Of a stretch of DNA of 64,000 nucleotides, positions 11,428 through 21,891 are shown piece after piece. Both the position numbers and the translations under genes were made by a program. The stretch is from Calocera cornea HHB12733 (lineage: Eukaryota > Basidiomycota > Dacrymycetes > Dacrymycetales > Dacrymycetaceae). Below the pieces are notes generated by a model, which saw nothing but the letters and a program-made list of their open reading frames with translations, was not told the DNA's origin and searched no databases. How positions within the stretch are numbered: position 1 is the first letter of the stretch; every line of letters starts with the position of its first letter. The stretch is taken from positions 244,301 to 308,300 of the forward strand of contig KV423929.1 of the NCBI GenBank assembly GCA_001632435.1, read 5' to 3'.

Positions 11428-13105
11428 ATGGCGTCCCCCACGCCCTCGCTGCTCTCCGCCCTCCCCGGCCGCTCAACCTCCATGCGCGAGCCCTCCCTCC
11501 CCGGCGCACCGCCCCCGGCCCCGCGCCGCTGGTTCATCCCCCCCGATAGCATGCTCGCCGGCGGCGGCGCAGGCTTCGTCTCCAGCATCATCATGTGCCC
11601 GCTCGACGTCATCAAGACCAAGCTGCAGGCGCAGACCGTCCGGCACGGCCACATGGACTACCTCGGCGCGGTGGGCACTGTCAAGCAGGTGCTGGGGAGG
11701 AATGGGCTCAGGGGGCTGTATAGGGGGCTCGGGCCGACACTGCTGGGGTACTTGCCGACCTGGGCCATATACTTCACGGTGTATGATGGGTTCAAGAGGA
11801 CGTTTGGGGTCGGGGATAGGCTACAGGAGCAGAAGAGTACGTGCTCCCTCTCTACATCTACATCTACATCCCCCTCGCCCTCCCTTGCTCTTTCCCTTCG
11901 ATTCTTTCTTCCTCTTACCCTTTTCCCTGTAAAAATATTGACCCTCCCCGCAGGATACATAATCTCCAACTCGTGGGCCCTCCACATCGCAGCAGCCATG
12001 ACGGCCGGGGCGACGGGGACGATCATCACCAACCCGCTGTGGGTCATCAAGACGAGGTTTATGGTACGTTCCTCCCTCCCTCCCTTCCCCTCTTCCCCTT
12101 CCCCCATGCCTGCACCGTCTTCCACCGGGCTGCCGTCCAACCCGCTACGCCACTTCCCGCCGCTGGCCCACCGTCCCACTCCCAGCTCCCTCTCACTCCG
12201 CTATTATACGCACACACTCACCCCCCCACACAGACCCAGCCGCATTCTGAGCCCCCGTACCGCTCCACGCTGGACGCGATCCGCGTCATCTATCGTACCG
12301 AGGGGCTCGCCGCCTTCTACAGCGGGCTCGCCCCTAGTCTGTTCGGCGTCATCCACGTCGCGGTGCAGTTCCCGCTGTATGAGAGGCTCAAGGCTTGGCA
12401 GAGTGCGTCTTTCTCCCACCTCCTCACATTCTCCTCTTCCATGTTCTGTCCAACCTTTCTCTCCACTCTCTATTCGGATGAGATTTAGCGCCTCGTCCCC
12501 ATAACTGCGATATATGCTAACCCCCCGAACAGTAGAGAAGACCGCCGAGCCGCTCTCCTACTCCCAGCTCCTCATGTGCTCCGCAGTATCGAAGGCAGTC
12601 GCCTCCGTCGCCACCTACCCGCACGAGGTCGTCCGCACGCGCATGCAGGTCCAGCGGCGCGCCCCGAAGAATGGGAACGGCGCTGCTACTTCTGCTGCTC
12701 CCACCTCCGCACCCTCTGCTGTATCTACTACCAGCTCGCTGAACGGCCCGAAGCCCCCAAGCACCGCACCGCGAATACCCCCCACTACCTCTTCTTCTTC
12801 TTCAACCTTCCACCCCTCGCCCTCAGCCCCCTCTACCCACCCAGCAACCCAGTACAGGGGCATCGTCCAAACCTTCCTCAAGATCGTCGCGGACGAGGGC
12901 TGGCGCGGGCTGTACAAAGGGCTGCTGGTCAACCTGATGCGGACGGTGCCGAACAGCATCGTTACACTTGTCAGGTGCGTCCTTTTCCCTCGTTTACTCT
13001 GTTTGTGGTTGGTGGATTGTGTGCGTGGAGGCTGATGTGCTCGTCACGCGTAGCTATGAGATGTTCATGCGCGCGCTGGCCGAGTGGCATGAGGAGAGGC
13101 GGTAG
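11428..13105 (+). CDS. YIA6: Mitochondrial carrier, NAD+/pyrimidine nucleotide type (YIA6/NDT1-like)
   Basis: Exons 11428-11836, 11954-12063, 12234-12402, 12533-12974, 13054-13105; 393 residues. The three carrier repeats show PLDVIKTK, PLWVIKTR and PHEVVRTR. The first repeat's LGYLPTWAIYFTVYD and the third repeat's SAVSKAVASVATYPHE resemble yeast Yia6 (Ndt1), the inner-membrane NAD+ carrier. Rim2/SLC25A33-type pyrimidine carriers are the nearest alternative. The N-terminal 35 residues are Pro/Ser-rich. The third repeat contains an unusual insertion of about 65 residues, rich in Ser, Pro, Thr and Ala (nt about 12660-12850), between the signature motif and the following GIVQTFLKIV helix. The insertion is in frame and is not flanked by good splice sites. 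Confidence 0.85.
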
Positions 13106-13859
13106 CACCCGGCTGCCGATCGACCGCCCGAAGACCCGCGTATATGCGGCTGCTAGCCGTCCATCGCTCTACATTGGGCATAGAAGGCACGGTGTACGAC
13201 AGGAAGGATCACGCGCCTAGACCCGGCGACGGTGCCGTCTGCAAACTCGTTGTGCGCAAGATTGCTGGCATTAATGCAGCGTCTCCGATGACGCCGAGCC
13301 GGCTCGCCGTCGGGTCGCACCGTATACTTATCCTCCGCCAACCCGATTCCCACGACATACCATCCCGCAACGCCCGTAACGCTCACGACCTGGAGAAGTT
13401 CAGACTATGATGTACGACCCTGCATCTCCATCGACCAACCGACCAAACCTGTGCTAAAGTAGCTGTGCTTGCTGCATTTTCTTTCTTTCTCTCTTTCGCA
13501 ACAACAACTGCTTTCTGTCATGATGTCATGTGACGTGCTGGGGCTCGCCCAGCCGCTTGCGATTGTAGCTTGTACTGCTTAGTGCTTACGTATATATATA
13601 GACCGAGATTGATGGAAGTATTGGGTATTTGGGGGAACGAGGGGCGTTTGGGTAATTTGATGGTACATTCGAACACAACGTGGGTAACATGGAATTTGAG
13701 TACGATGTTGAGGAAAACGAACGAGTGACAAAGCGGGAGAGAGAGGCGCCTCGTGGCCGGCCGACCTGTTCAAGTGGTCAGACGACGCTCCGCCAGCCCG
13801 TGATGGCATCGTAGGACTACCCGGGGTGCGCCCACGCCATCAGGTCCGTCCTGGGGAGG
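13106..13859. other. Intergenic between convergent genes
   Basis: About 750 bases between two convergent 3' ends, with an A/T-rich patch (TATATATATA near 13592). No gene or RNA was recognised. Confidence 0.5.
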
Positions 13860-15760
13860 TCAACCCCCCAAACCTACTCCTGCTCCTCCTCCCCAACCAC
13901 CCCAACCGCCACCACCACCACCACCTCCTCCTCCTCCTCCCCAACCACCCCATCCTTCGCCTCCTCCTCCCTCCCAACCATAATCGACAGCTGCGCCCAC
14001 TTCGCCCCAGTCTGTGCCCACTTCGCACCAACCCCAACTGCCATAGTGCTCTGGTGTCCGCCTCTCGTCCGGAACAAGGGCAATCTCTGCCTCTTGGAGA
14101 CACACGGGAAGATCTTCCTCTGCCTTTTCCCCGGGGGGTTCGCCTCCCTCCCACCCCTTGGTGTACTGAAGGTCTGCGTAGTTGGTTGAGTTCGGGTTCC
14201 CAGGGACAAAGTCTGGTTCGACCAGGAGGGAAGTAAGAGGCCGGGCAAGGGCTTTCAGTCGTAGCGGGAGACGACAGATCATGTCTCGGACCTTCTTCGG
14301 CCAATGCATTCCAGGGTAAGCGTAGCCCTGCTGAGAGAGGCAGATGTGTATGTTCACCAGACGAGGTAAAACCCCATGCTGAAGCATGCTCAACGTATTG
14401 CGCAGGTCTTCCCATGCCCGGGCCGCATTTTGGCGATGGTCATTGAAGTAGGAGAGGTGTAAATCGGTTACACGAGTCAGGGTATCGAAGAAAGCTCGCT
14501 TTTGAGGATTGTATCGGAACGGCGCAGGCGAGCCCGGTGACTCAATCTCATACCCGCTGCCCCCTACCATGAAAGTCTTGAGGGAGGGCAGTGAGAGACA
14601 ACGCAACCAGCGGTATTTGTCCAAACTTCTCTCCCCTCTGAGATCCAGCCATTCGAGGTCAGGTAAGGTGACGTGCTCTTCCACCGAACCACCGTCTGTT
14701 TGTGGGTCACTTTTGAGGCACCAGCCGTTGAAAGTGAGACGCCGCAAGGCACTGCAGGGTGCGAGAGTACGAATCATAGACGCGCCCAGTCCAGGGTTTT
14801 GTATCCACGTGATTTCCAGATCATAAAGGCATCCGAACATAAGTGCCGTCTTCACGAGGCGACAACTGTCTCGAACCTTCAGTGATAGAGAACCGTCAAC
14901 CTGACGTTGTGGCGAGCCATCAAAATCTATCGATGGGTCCGGCCCTATCCCGATTGTATCCGACGTGTCATGGTGCTCGACCACCGCATCCAGTTCAAGC
15001 GCGCGAAGGCTGACCAGTTTCCCGACCAGAGCATGAAGAACTTGACAGATGTCACATTCGACCCCAGTAAGGTATACGGAGAACACCCTATCGAGGCGAC
15101 CATCGGCCACCATGTTGTTGGCGTATTCAGGAGGCCCTTGCTGCCAAAACTCAACGTTAGGCACCAGGGTGAGGGAAACCGGGGCGCATCCGGAGCGCTT
15201 CATCCACATGTCAAGAAGGCTTTGTTGTCCTCGCATAGTGAAAGTGCGCCCTTGATCCGAGTCCAGTTGTTGTATCTGAATGGTGATGCGTGCCCAGAGT
15301 GCAGGAGTCGAAACTGCCAGCTTCCGCCAGCGGGAACATACATGGGACACTGAGACTTGGAACGGAGCAAGAATGCGTTGTTTCCGAGAAGAACGTCTGA
15401 AAGGACAGGTGGGAAGCGAGTCCATTTCCAGGCGGAAGATATAGAGTAGAATATCGTCCGGGACGGTACCGACCGGGGCTCGTTCCGCTTGGAGCCCAAA
15501 GAGTAAGGCTCTTTCGCTTGCAAGGTCAGCTTGTGCTCTAGTGATAGAGTCTTCGAGGGACGAAATATAAGCCTGTAGCCTCGCGATACGAGCTACTGTC
15601 TCCTGCTCTTCGACAGAGGGCGGGCGACGACTGGGCTCAGAGAACCTGCGTCACGCAGCCGGCCGTCAGACTGCGGTTATCTCGAAGTTAAGTCAATTAG
15701 ACATTACAGCATCTGGTACTGATTGAAAGGCCATCCGGTTTCCATCTGGTGTGATGCCAT
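13860..15760 (-). CDS. F-box protein, cluster member 3, with Gly/Trp-rich tail
   Basis: Exon 1 is 15708-15760 and exon 2 is 13860-15645 (62-nt intron, phase 2); 612 residues. After the first exon comes FSEPSRRPPSVEEQE, closely parallel to the exon junction of cluster member 1. A coiled-coil-like stretch follows, then ERAPVGTVPDDILLYIF (about residue 73 on), the F-box. VSHVCSRWRKLAVSTPALW is its second helix. The leucine-rich region follows, with a TSLLVEPDF...NYA segment that corresponds to the C-terminal motif of members 1 and 4. The protein then ends in an unusual low-complexity tail of about 45 residues, almost only Gly and Trp (WGGWGG blocks around poly-Gly). A longer upstream start (ATG at 15916) cannot be excluded. 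Confidence 0.78.
13866..13995 (-). repeat. Gly/Trp codon repeat at the F-box gene 3' end
   Basis: On the plus strand this reads as CACC/CTCCTC/CCAAC blocks. On the coding strand it gives runs of GGN codons broken by TGG, encoding a poly-Gly tract between WGGWGG units. It is coding in the model above. Confidence 0.8.
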
Positions 15761-16057
15761 TGAACAGTTGTTGAAGTGGTCTTCTATATGGTGGTCCCGG
15801 TCAGAGGGACTACAGTGAGCCGTGAACACGTGGGCAGCGATGAACGATAGCACCCTTATCATACGAGGAACAGTCACAGAGCTCACTCCGTTGAGCAGAC
15901 TTGACATTTTCGTCATCTGTTTCAGTCAGATGCTATGATGCAAGCTTTCAACATTATCGCATGAAAGGACACTCAGACTCTCAATGTCATATTCGCTACG
16001 GGAGAGTGGTACAGCTATGTTCAACAACTTACAATAACGTTAGAGGGAAAGTGCCTC

Positions 16058-17708
16058 TCATTGTTCCTCTCGAAACAGCGCTTCCAGCCCAAATTCCTTC
16101 AGCTCACCAATCTCGTCCACCTCGGATAGAAGTTCAGCAGCGTAGTTCTTGCCGAATGGCTCTCCCTCAAAGAGAGGCGGTTCGACGAATAACCTTGGAA
16201 TGGAGTTGCCCAACGACCATCGCGTTCGTACACACAGAGTCAGTTTCCGCAAGAGATCTTTCGACCAGTGAGAAGAAGAGTTCCAGAAATAGCCATCTTT
16301 TCGACACAGTCTCAGGAAGCCAAGGTGGGGCAGAAGCCCTTCTAATAGCAGATCGATGATATTGCTGACCTCAACGGGGTTTCTGTCGAAGCGGATGGAC
16401 ACTTCTTCAATCGTCGGTGTATTGGACAGCCACACGCGTTTGGCAGCAAGGTATTCGTCCGTAGGGGGAGTTGAGATGCTCCAGTCGCTTGTGTTATGTG
16501 GCTTCAGCTTGATCGCCTTCAAGATCGGCATATGTATGCGAGCAAGCCATGAGAACGGTCGGGCCGAGAGTCCGTGATAGAGCTCCAGCAGCGTCAGCCT
16601 TGGAAATGTCGCAACTATGCCAAGGCTGTCAGGTACATCACCGTCCGGGAAGCAAGACTGATCGATTTGTAGATACAGGAGCTCTCTGCACCCTGAGAGG
16701 ATGTTGAGGAAGGTAGTCTCGTCCACACGGCTCGAGGTGACTGGGCCGACGTGAGCGCCAGCAAGGTTCAGATATCGTAATCGCTTCGTGACAAGGCACT
16801 CCGCGAGAAGCTTCGGTCCACGAAAGCTTGCTGCTGTAACATCGGGTGCCGTGACCTTCTTGATGGTCAGTGCATGATCCTGTGGAGTAAGATGCCTGTT
16901 GTCACACTGCCCGCTCTTCACGTGGAGCTCGCCCAAAAGCGGCGCACGATCGCCGACATCAGACAGCGTCCGTAGGCAAGTATGAGTGCATCCTTCAATC
17001 CAGAGAAAGCTCAATCGATCCACGATTCTGTGGATTAACTTCTTGAACCGGGGACATGGTCCATCGGGAGTAGAATAGCCTTCGCCCAGGGGGCTGAATT
17101 TGCACTTGATCCAGAGGCGCAAAGGTATACCCGCAGACCGAGACAACCAGCAATCCAACTCGGGATTGTCCGTACTCGGAGTATCTTGTACGACGTAATC
17201 GGTCCATAGCGAAGGATAGTTCGTAGCCAGTGAGCGCCACCGCCGGCATACTTGTGAGACGGCTGTCTGGAAGTAGCGATGATGCGTTTTGTCTTCGTGA
17301 GTTCGTTTTCGACTTTTGACGATGAGAGCAGTCCCGATGCCCATTGAGAAGATGAGCAGTAGCACGTCATCCGGTAGTAAGTTCGCGGGCGTCGTGCGAG
17401 GTGCCGACAATTCGCGGAGCTTGTCCATCAGCGCCACATGCTCTTCCTCCGTTGCTCGCAGATCTGAAAGCAGGTACTCTCTCTTGGCGAGAACAGCATC
17501 GAGTTTCTGTTCCAGCTCTACCTGCTCTGGAGTGGATGTGTCTGAAGGTCTGAAACTTCATGGTAAATGCGCATTTTAGCGCCCCTTTGCTTATGGCGGA
17601 AAGATAGAGGACATACTCCAGGTGCCGGTTGAACTCGATAAACACGGGTCCCCACGAGTGGTAGGGCAGTTGTGGCTCCCTCTCTTGAAATGAGAAGCCC
17701 TTGTCCAT
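16058..17708 (-). CDS. F-box protein, cluster member 4
   Basis: Exon 1 is 17617-17708 and exon 2 is 16058-17549 (67-nt intron, phase 2); 527 residues. A charged helix (about residues 35-75, LEQKLDAVLAKREYLLSDLR) precedes the F-box at PANLLPDDVLLLIF (about 84-97), with VCRRWRSLATNYPSLW as its second helix. The leucine-rich part ends with a block (LFVEPPLFEGE, then NYA, then a GLEALF-type end) that is recognisably the same as that of cluster member 1. These two are therefore the closest pair by eye, even though they are on opposite strands and 10 kb apart. No signal peptide or membrane segment. Probable SCF substrate receptor. Confidence 0.8.
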
Positions 17709-18474
17709 GATGTACTACGGTGGATTCGTTGACTTGGAGAGATACAAAAATGGATGCAAGTGAGAGACAGAGCAGGGTTGATGGTCGTAATGGCGTAATG
17801 CGCTCAGCGAACTTAAACCCCGCGGTCCGCGTCGTCGCATTGGACTCGGCTCCTTTGTACCCTTTCCCGACAAATCCGGGACGACATCCACGTTGACCGT
17901 TGGCGCTTATCCTTTGCTCCTCAATCCTGTCTCCAACGAGAGTCCTGCCGAAGTGGTTGGTGGAGGTTTAGTCAACTGACTGCCTGATATGTCTCCGACA
18001 AGTCTGGTCTGCAGGCTGCTCCAACGGCGATAGCGACAGGAGCCTCTCATCATACAGCGCCGCGTGAGGTACTGACGTGAATTGGCTTGCTGGGAGGCCT
18101 TGGTAAGGGCAACACACACGCGACGATGCGATACACGTATCGCAATATCGACTTTCCAACATTGTCTCTGGCGATATCGTACGGCTGGATGTCTCATTCT
18201 CGATGTATGTGAAACTCGGCTTCGCTGAGACATCACTTGCTCTTCACGATATCACGATCGAGCTCTCGTCAGCCCATATATGCTGGGGCTGGAGTTGACT
18301 GCCTGTCTGTGGTTATCCTTTCCCCTCGTCTTTCGCCTCCTTGCGCCTCCACGGTCTTTGGCACCCGCTTTCCCCGGCATCCCCAACCTGCGATATCTTC
18401 GCCATCCACTCCTTGCCATAACTGCACGACACTCTCTAAAACCCGGCCATCTCCGCTACACCGCATCCAACACG
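17709..18474. other. Shared 5' region of two divergent genes
   Basis: About 770 bases between the divergent starts of F-box member 4 (minus) and the Ser-rich gene (plus). No clear TATA box or conserved element was recognised, and small open frames here lack support. Confidence 0.45.
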
Positions 18475-19792
18475 ATGACCCGGTTCAACCATGGATACTC
18501 TGTGCTTAACCCTCCTCGATCTCGACCCCTCATGCCCTTAGACATCAACCAGGTAGGCACGTCCCAACAGCAGGCTGCTGATTACGACACGGTGCGCTTT
18601 CCAACTCGTTGCAGTGGACATCTCTGACTGTCTCGTCTAGTACATGGACATGTATGCTGAGGAAGACCACAAAAGGCGGCACGGTCCGCATATACCCCAA
18701 TTCGACGCGGAGCTGCAAGACGCCATCATCATGTACTCGCCCATCAAAGTGCGTTGATGCGAATAGCCTATCATCAGGGCCATTATTGACCGCTCCGATA
18801 ATAGCAAGGCAAGGTAGAGAAGATGTGGAAACAACTCGAGCGCGAGGAGCAAGAGTGGAGGATGTCGGACGATGCGAACCCGTTCCTATGCGGAACCCTC
18901 AACAGCTCCGCAGTTGGGAACACGGGACGATACACCTTATCGTCTCTGTTCTCCGATCATGACGATGTCGAGGATGATGAGGTATGCTTCTTTATGAAGT
19001 ATTCGAATCGGTTATCTCATCGGATTGTAGGACTTCTTGCTGGGCGAGCTGCGATCGGATGCAGCGTACATGGCGGCCTGCGAGGGTCGTCTCGAACCCT
19101 CCCTCGATCTTCACATTCGTGAGCTGCCCACGTTGCCGCCTTCCTCGTCAGAGGGCGACATCATGGCAGTGGACACCACGCTTGCATTTGCCGATGTATT
19201 TGACTCGACTATGTTTGACGATGGCGACTTCGTCGATGTTTCCCTGTCGGGATCAAGCAGCAGCAGCTCTTCTTCCCTGCTCTCGACGTCGGATTCACCA
19301 TTCGTTCAGTTCTTCTCAACACCAAAGAAGGATACTCCTTTCCATTCGAACCACAGCGAGATGGTATCTCTATCTCCTTTTTTTCCGGCAATGACGTCTT
19401 CCATTCCCGCCCCCGATATCGCAAGCTCAGGTGAAGCTCCGTCGCCGCTCTCCGCGACTGTCACTCCGGAGCTCTCCTCTTTGCTGACACCCGACGACGC
19501 GACATTCCCCAGCTTCCTGATGAACGAATTCGACGGCATCTGCGAGTGCAACACGCCATCTTTCGCTTCGACCTCATTGCCCGATGAGTCGTCGTCGTCC
19601 CTCCGCGTCGATGTCTCGCACTCTGAGGAAGAGTCACCCATCTCCTCCGCAAGGTTCCCTAGTTCGGTGTCGCCAGTCCGCAACAGCATCGGGCTCTCCT
19701 TTCGCAAAGTGCCAATTCTTGGATCTCCGGAGAAGGCGGAATTGTATAACCGCCGCTTCTCTCGCATGATCAACCAGTCCCAGCTTGATTGA
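18475..19792 (+). CDS. Uncharacterised Ser-rich acidic protein
   Basis: I do not recognise a family. Four exons (18475-18591, 18641-18748, 18805-18981, 19031-19792) are all in phase 0, with 49-, 56- and 49-nt introns, giving 387 residues. The N-terminal third has a mixed-charge helical stretch (QGKVEKMWKQLEREEQEWRM) followed by DHDDVEDDE. The C-terminal two thirds are Ser/Thr/Pro-rich and acidic, with a run of eight Ser and repeated Ser-Pro sites. They close with a better-ordered basic segment (KVPILGSPEKAELYNRR). The composition suggests a regulatory or phosphorylated disordered protein. No DNA-binding motif, signal peptide or membrane span is visible. The regular exon structure makes the gene itself credible. 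Confidence 0.65.
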
Positions 19793-20211
19793 CACAATCA
19801 GCACATCCTCGGCCTACCGCCATAATACCCGCCCAATATACCACCTTCAACGTAGCCCATCACAAGCATGTCTCTTCATTCGATTCCAGCTCCGCTTTCA
19901 TCTCGTTATTTGTCACTCGTTTCTCCCTTCATTCATTCCTTGCCTGACTTCGGTCGACCAGGGATACATTCCTGTCTTGTCGTTTTCAGACACCTTTCAC
20001 GGAGCAAGCCACTCCCTTCTATCTTACGTATAATAGTAGTGTGTTGATTTACCCGCTGTCGCACTTTGTACAGATGCACTACCGCGCTTTGCAATACAAT
20101 GCTTGTTGAACAGAATCATCTGCTCTAACACGGTGCGATGAGGTGCGAACGGTCGATTATCCAACAAGCTACTAGATCCACAGAACCTCCAACCTTTCAA
20201 TACTCACCCTA
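19793..20211. other. Intergenic between convergent genes
   Basis: About 420 bases between converging 3' ends, A/T-richer than the flanking exons and probably 3' UTR sequence of both genes. Nothing else was recognised. Confidence 0.5.
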
Positions 20212-21658
20212 CTACTGTTCTCCGATTCCGAGATCCATCACCCTTCCCATGACATCCATCGCGCCTTCATGGCTCGAGATGAGATTGTGACCGCCGTACC
20301 TATAGCCTATCAGTACGTGCATATACAGTTAGACACACCACTCACAGGGTATTGAGGAAGAACACTGGCCCTCTGCCCTCGGGCCTGTCGAAGCTCCTGA
20401 TAGTCGCAAACCCCTCCACCGTAATCTCCTGAACCAATGTCTTCCGCATCTCCTTCCTCTCCTCATCGTTGCTCTCCCATTCCGCCTTCTGCCCCTCGCT
20501 CATCGTCTCCTCCTCAAACCGGGTGAACGGCCTTTCAGGCAGCAGCGGCTCGAGCAGGCTGTCAAACAGGTGCACGCTGTGCGTACAAGGGATGTCCCCG
20601 TCGTTCCGCGCGTGCATGAGCAGGATCGGGCAGGAGATGTCCCGCAGGGCCAGGGAGGAGTCAAACTTGTCGGTCAGGTGCGAGAGGTACCATCCTGTTC
20701 CCCCCGGTTCCGGTCAGTTGTGAGAGGGATAAAAGGGGAGGTGAGGACGCACGCTCGAGACCCGGGAAGAGGCGCAGAGGACGGACGATGGGGAGGAATT
20801 TGAAGATCGTGTATGTCGAGAGGAGCTCCTCGATGTTCTCAAACGCGGCGACGAGAACGATGCCTCTTGGGCGTATCCCTACCTGCTCGTCAGCATACGC
20901 TCATGGAGCAGCAAGAGAGCACTCGCCCTCGCTCTCTAACTCAGCCGCCAACTGGCTCACCACGCCCGTCCCTAGGCTCTGGCCCATGAGCATCACCCGG
21001 ACCGTGTCGACACCCATATCTTTCGTCACCCAGTCGAACGCCGCCCTGGCGTCCCTAGTCAACCCTGCCTGGCTCGGCTTCCCCGCATTCTCCCCGAAGC
21101 CCCTGTAGTCAATCGCCACTACGTTGACGTTCAGCCGCGTGCTCAGCGCGGAGTAAAGGGAGACGCGGTAATGTGCCGCGCGGGAGGCGGCGTTGCCGTG
21201 GAAGTAGATGACGGTAGGGCGCTGAGCAAAGGCTTCAGCTTGCGCGTTGGGTGGGAGAGGGGAGCGCGGGAGGATGGGGTAGGGCGTGTGAGTGTGATAG
21301 TACGCGTCGGGGAGAACATGCCAGGCGCCGAGCGTGTGGTTATCGGACGTGGTGAGAGAGAAAGTGTATGTCTTGTACGCTATTCGAGGGTTAACAGCGT
21401 ACACACAAATCATAAAGGATGCTTACGCGCTAATCCATATCGTACTGGATCAGAAAAGTTTGCCCAGAGCGGCCACTTTGCCGCATGCGAGAAGAGCGCC
21501 CTACGTCCTTGTGAGCCTCCTGTCTCTTCCTCGAGTCAAACCACTCACTGCCGCTGCACCCAAGGCGTGGCAAACAAGAAGAGCGCGAAGGCATACAAGC
21601 TGACTGCGCTCAGCAGCCAGAGGTTGGCCTTGAGGAGTATACGGTCCAGTCTTGCCAT
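20212..21658 (-). CDS. ABHD12-like alpha/beta hydrolase (lysophospholipase / monoacylglycerol lipase type)
   Basis: Six exons: 21549-21658, 21427-21500, 20927-21379, 20753-20878, 20346-20694, 20212-20299; 399 residues. A membrane segment (WLLSAVSLYAFALFLFA, residues about 14-30) is followed by a luminal or extracellular-type domain. Features shared with ABHD12 are TSDNHTLGAWHVLPDA, the oxyanion region IYFHGNAASR, the nucleophile elbow GQSLG (Ser about 196), NDGDIP with the acid (Asp about 286) and YGGHN with the likely His (about 375). Mammalian ABHD12 hydrolyses lysophosphatidylserine and monoacylglycerols. The intron 20879-20926 keeps the frame only as a GC-AG intron (GCGAGT donor); conventional GT donors nearby break the frame or add residues. 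The upstream in-frame ATG at 21730 is less likely. Confidence 0.82.
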
Positions 21659-21891
21659 GATTGTTGGGAAGAGGGGACAAACTGTCGGCGTCGAGGAAGA
21701 TGACGTCGCTTCGCACCGCTGGGCAAACATGCGGCGAGTCTAATTCACGGGCACAATTACCCCGCAAAATCAAACATGCTGCAAAACAATATATCCATCA
21801 TCAACAATCACACACAATCTCTCATTTATTTTAGTAGTAGTAGGGGCATGGTGCTTCATCTGGCTGAGTTTGAACGCAATACATGCGTGGC

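Noticed and set aside
10968..11654. N-terminal extension of the MRPL7 frame upstream of 10967
   Set aside because: It overlaps the divergent carrier gene's first exon and promoter, and the Arg-rich presequence starts at the 10967 ATG.
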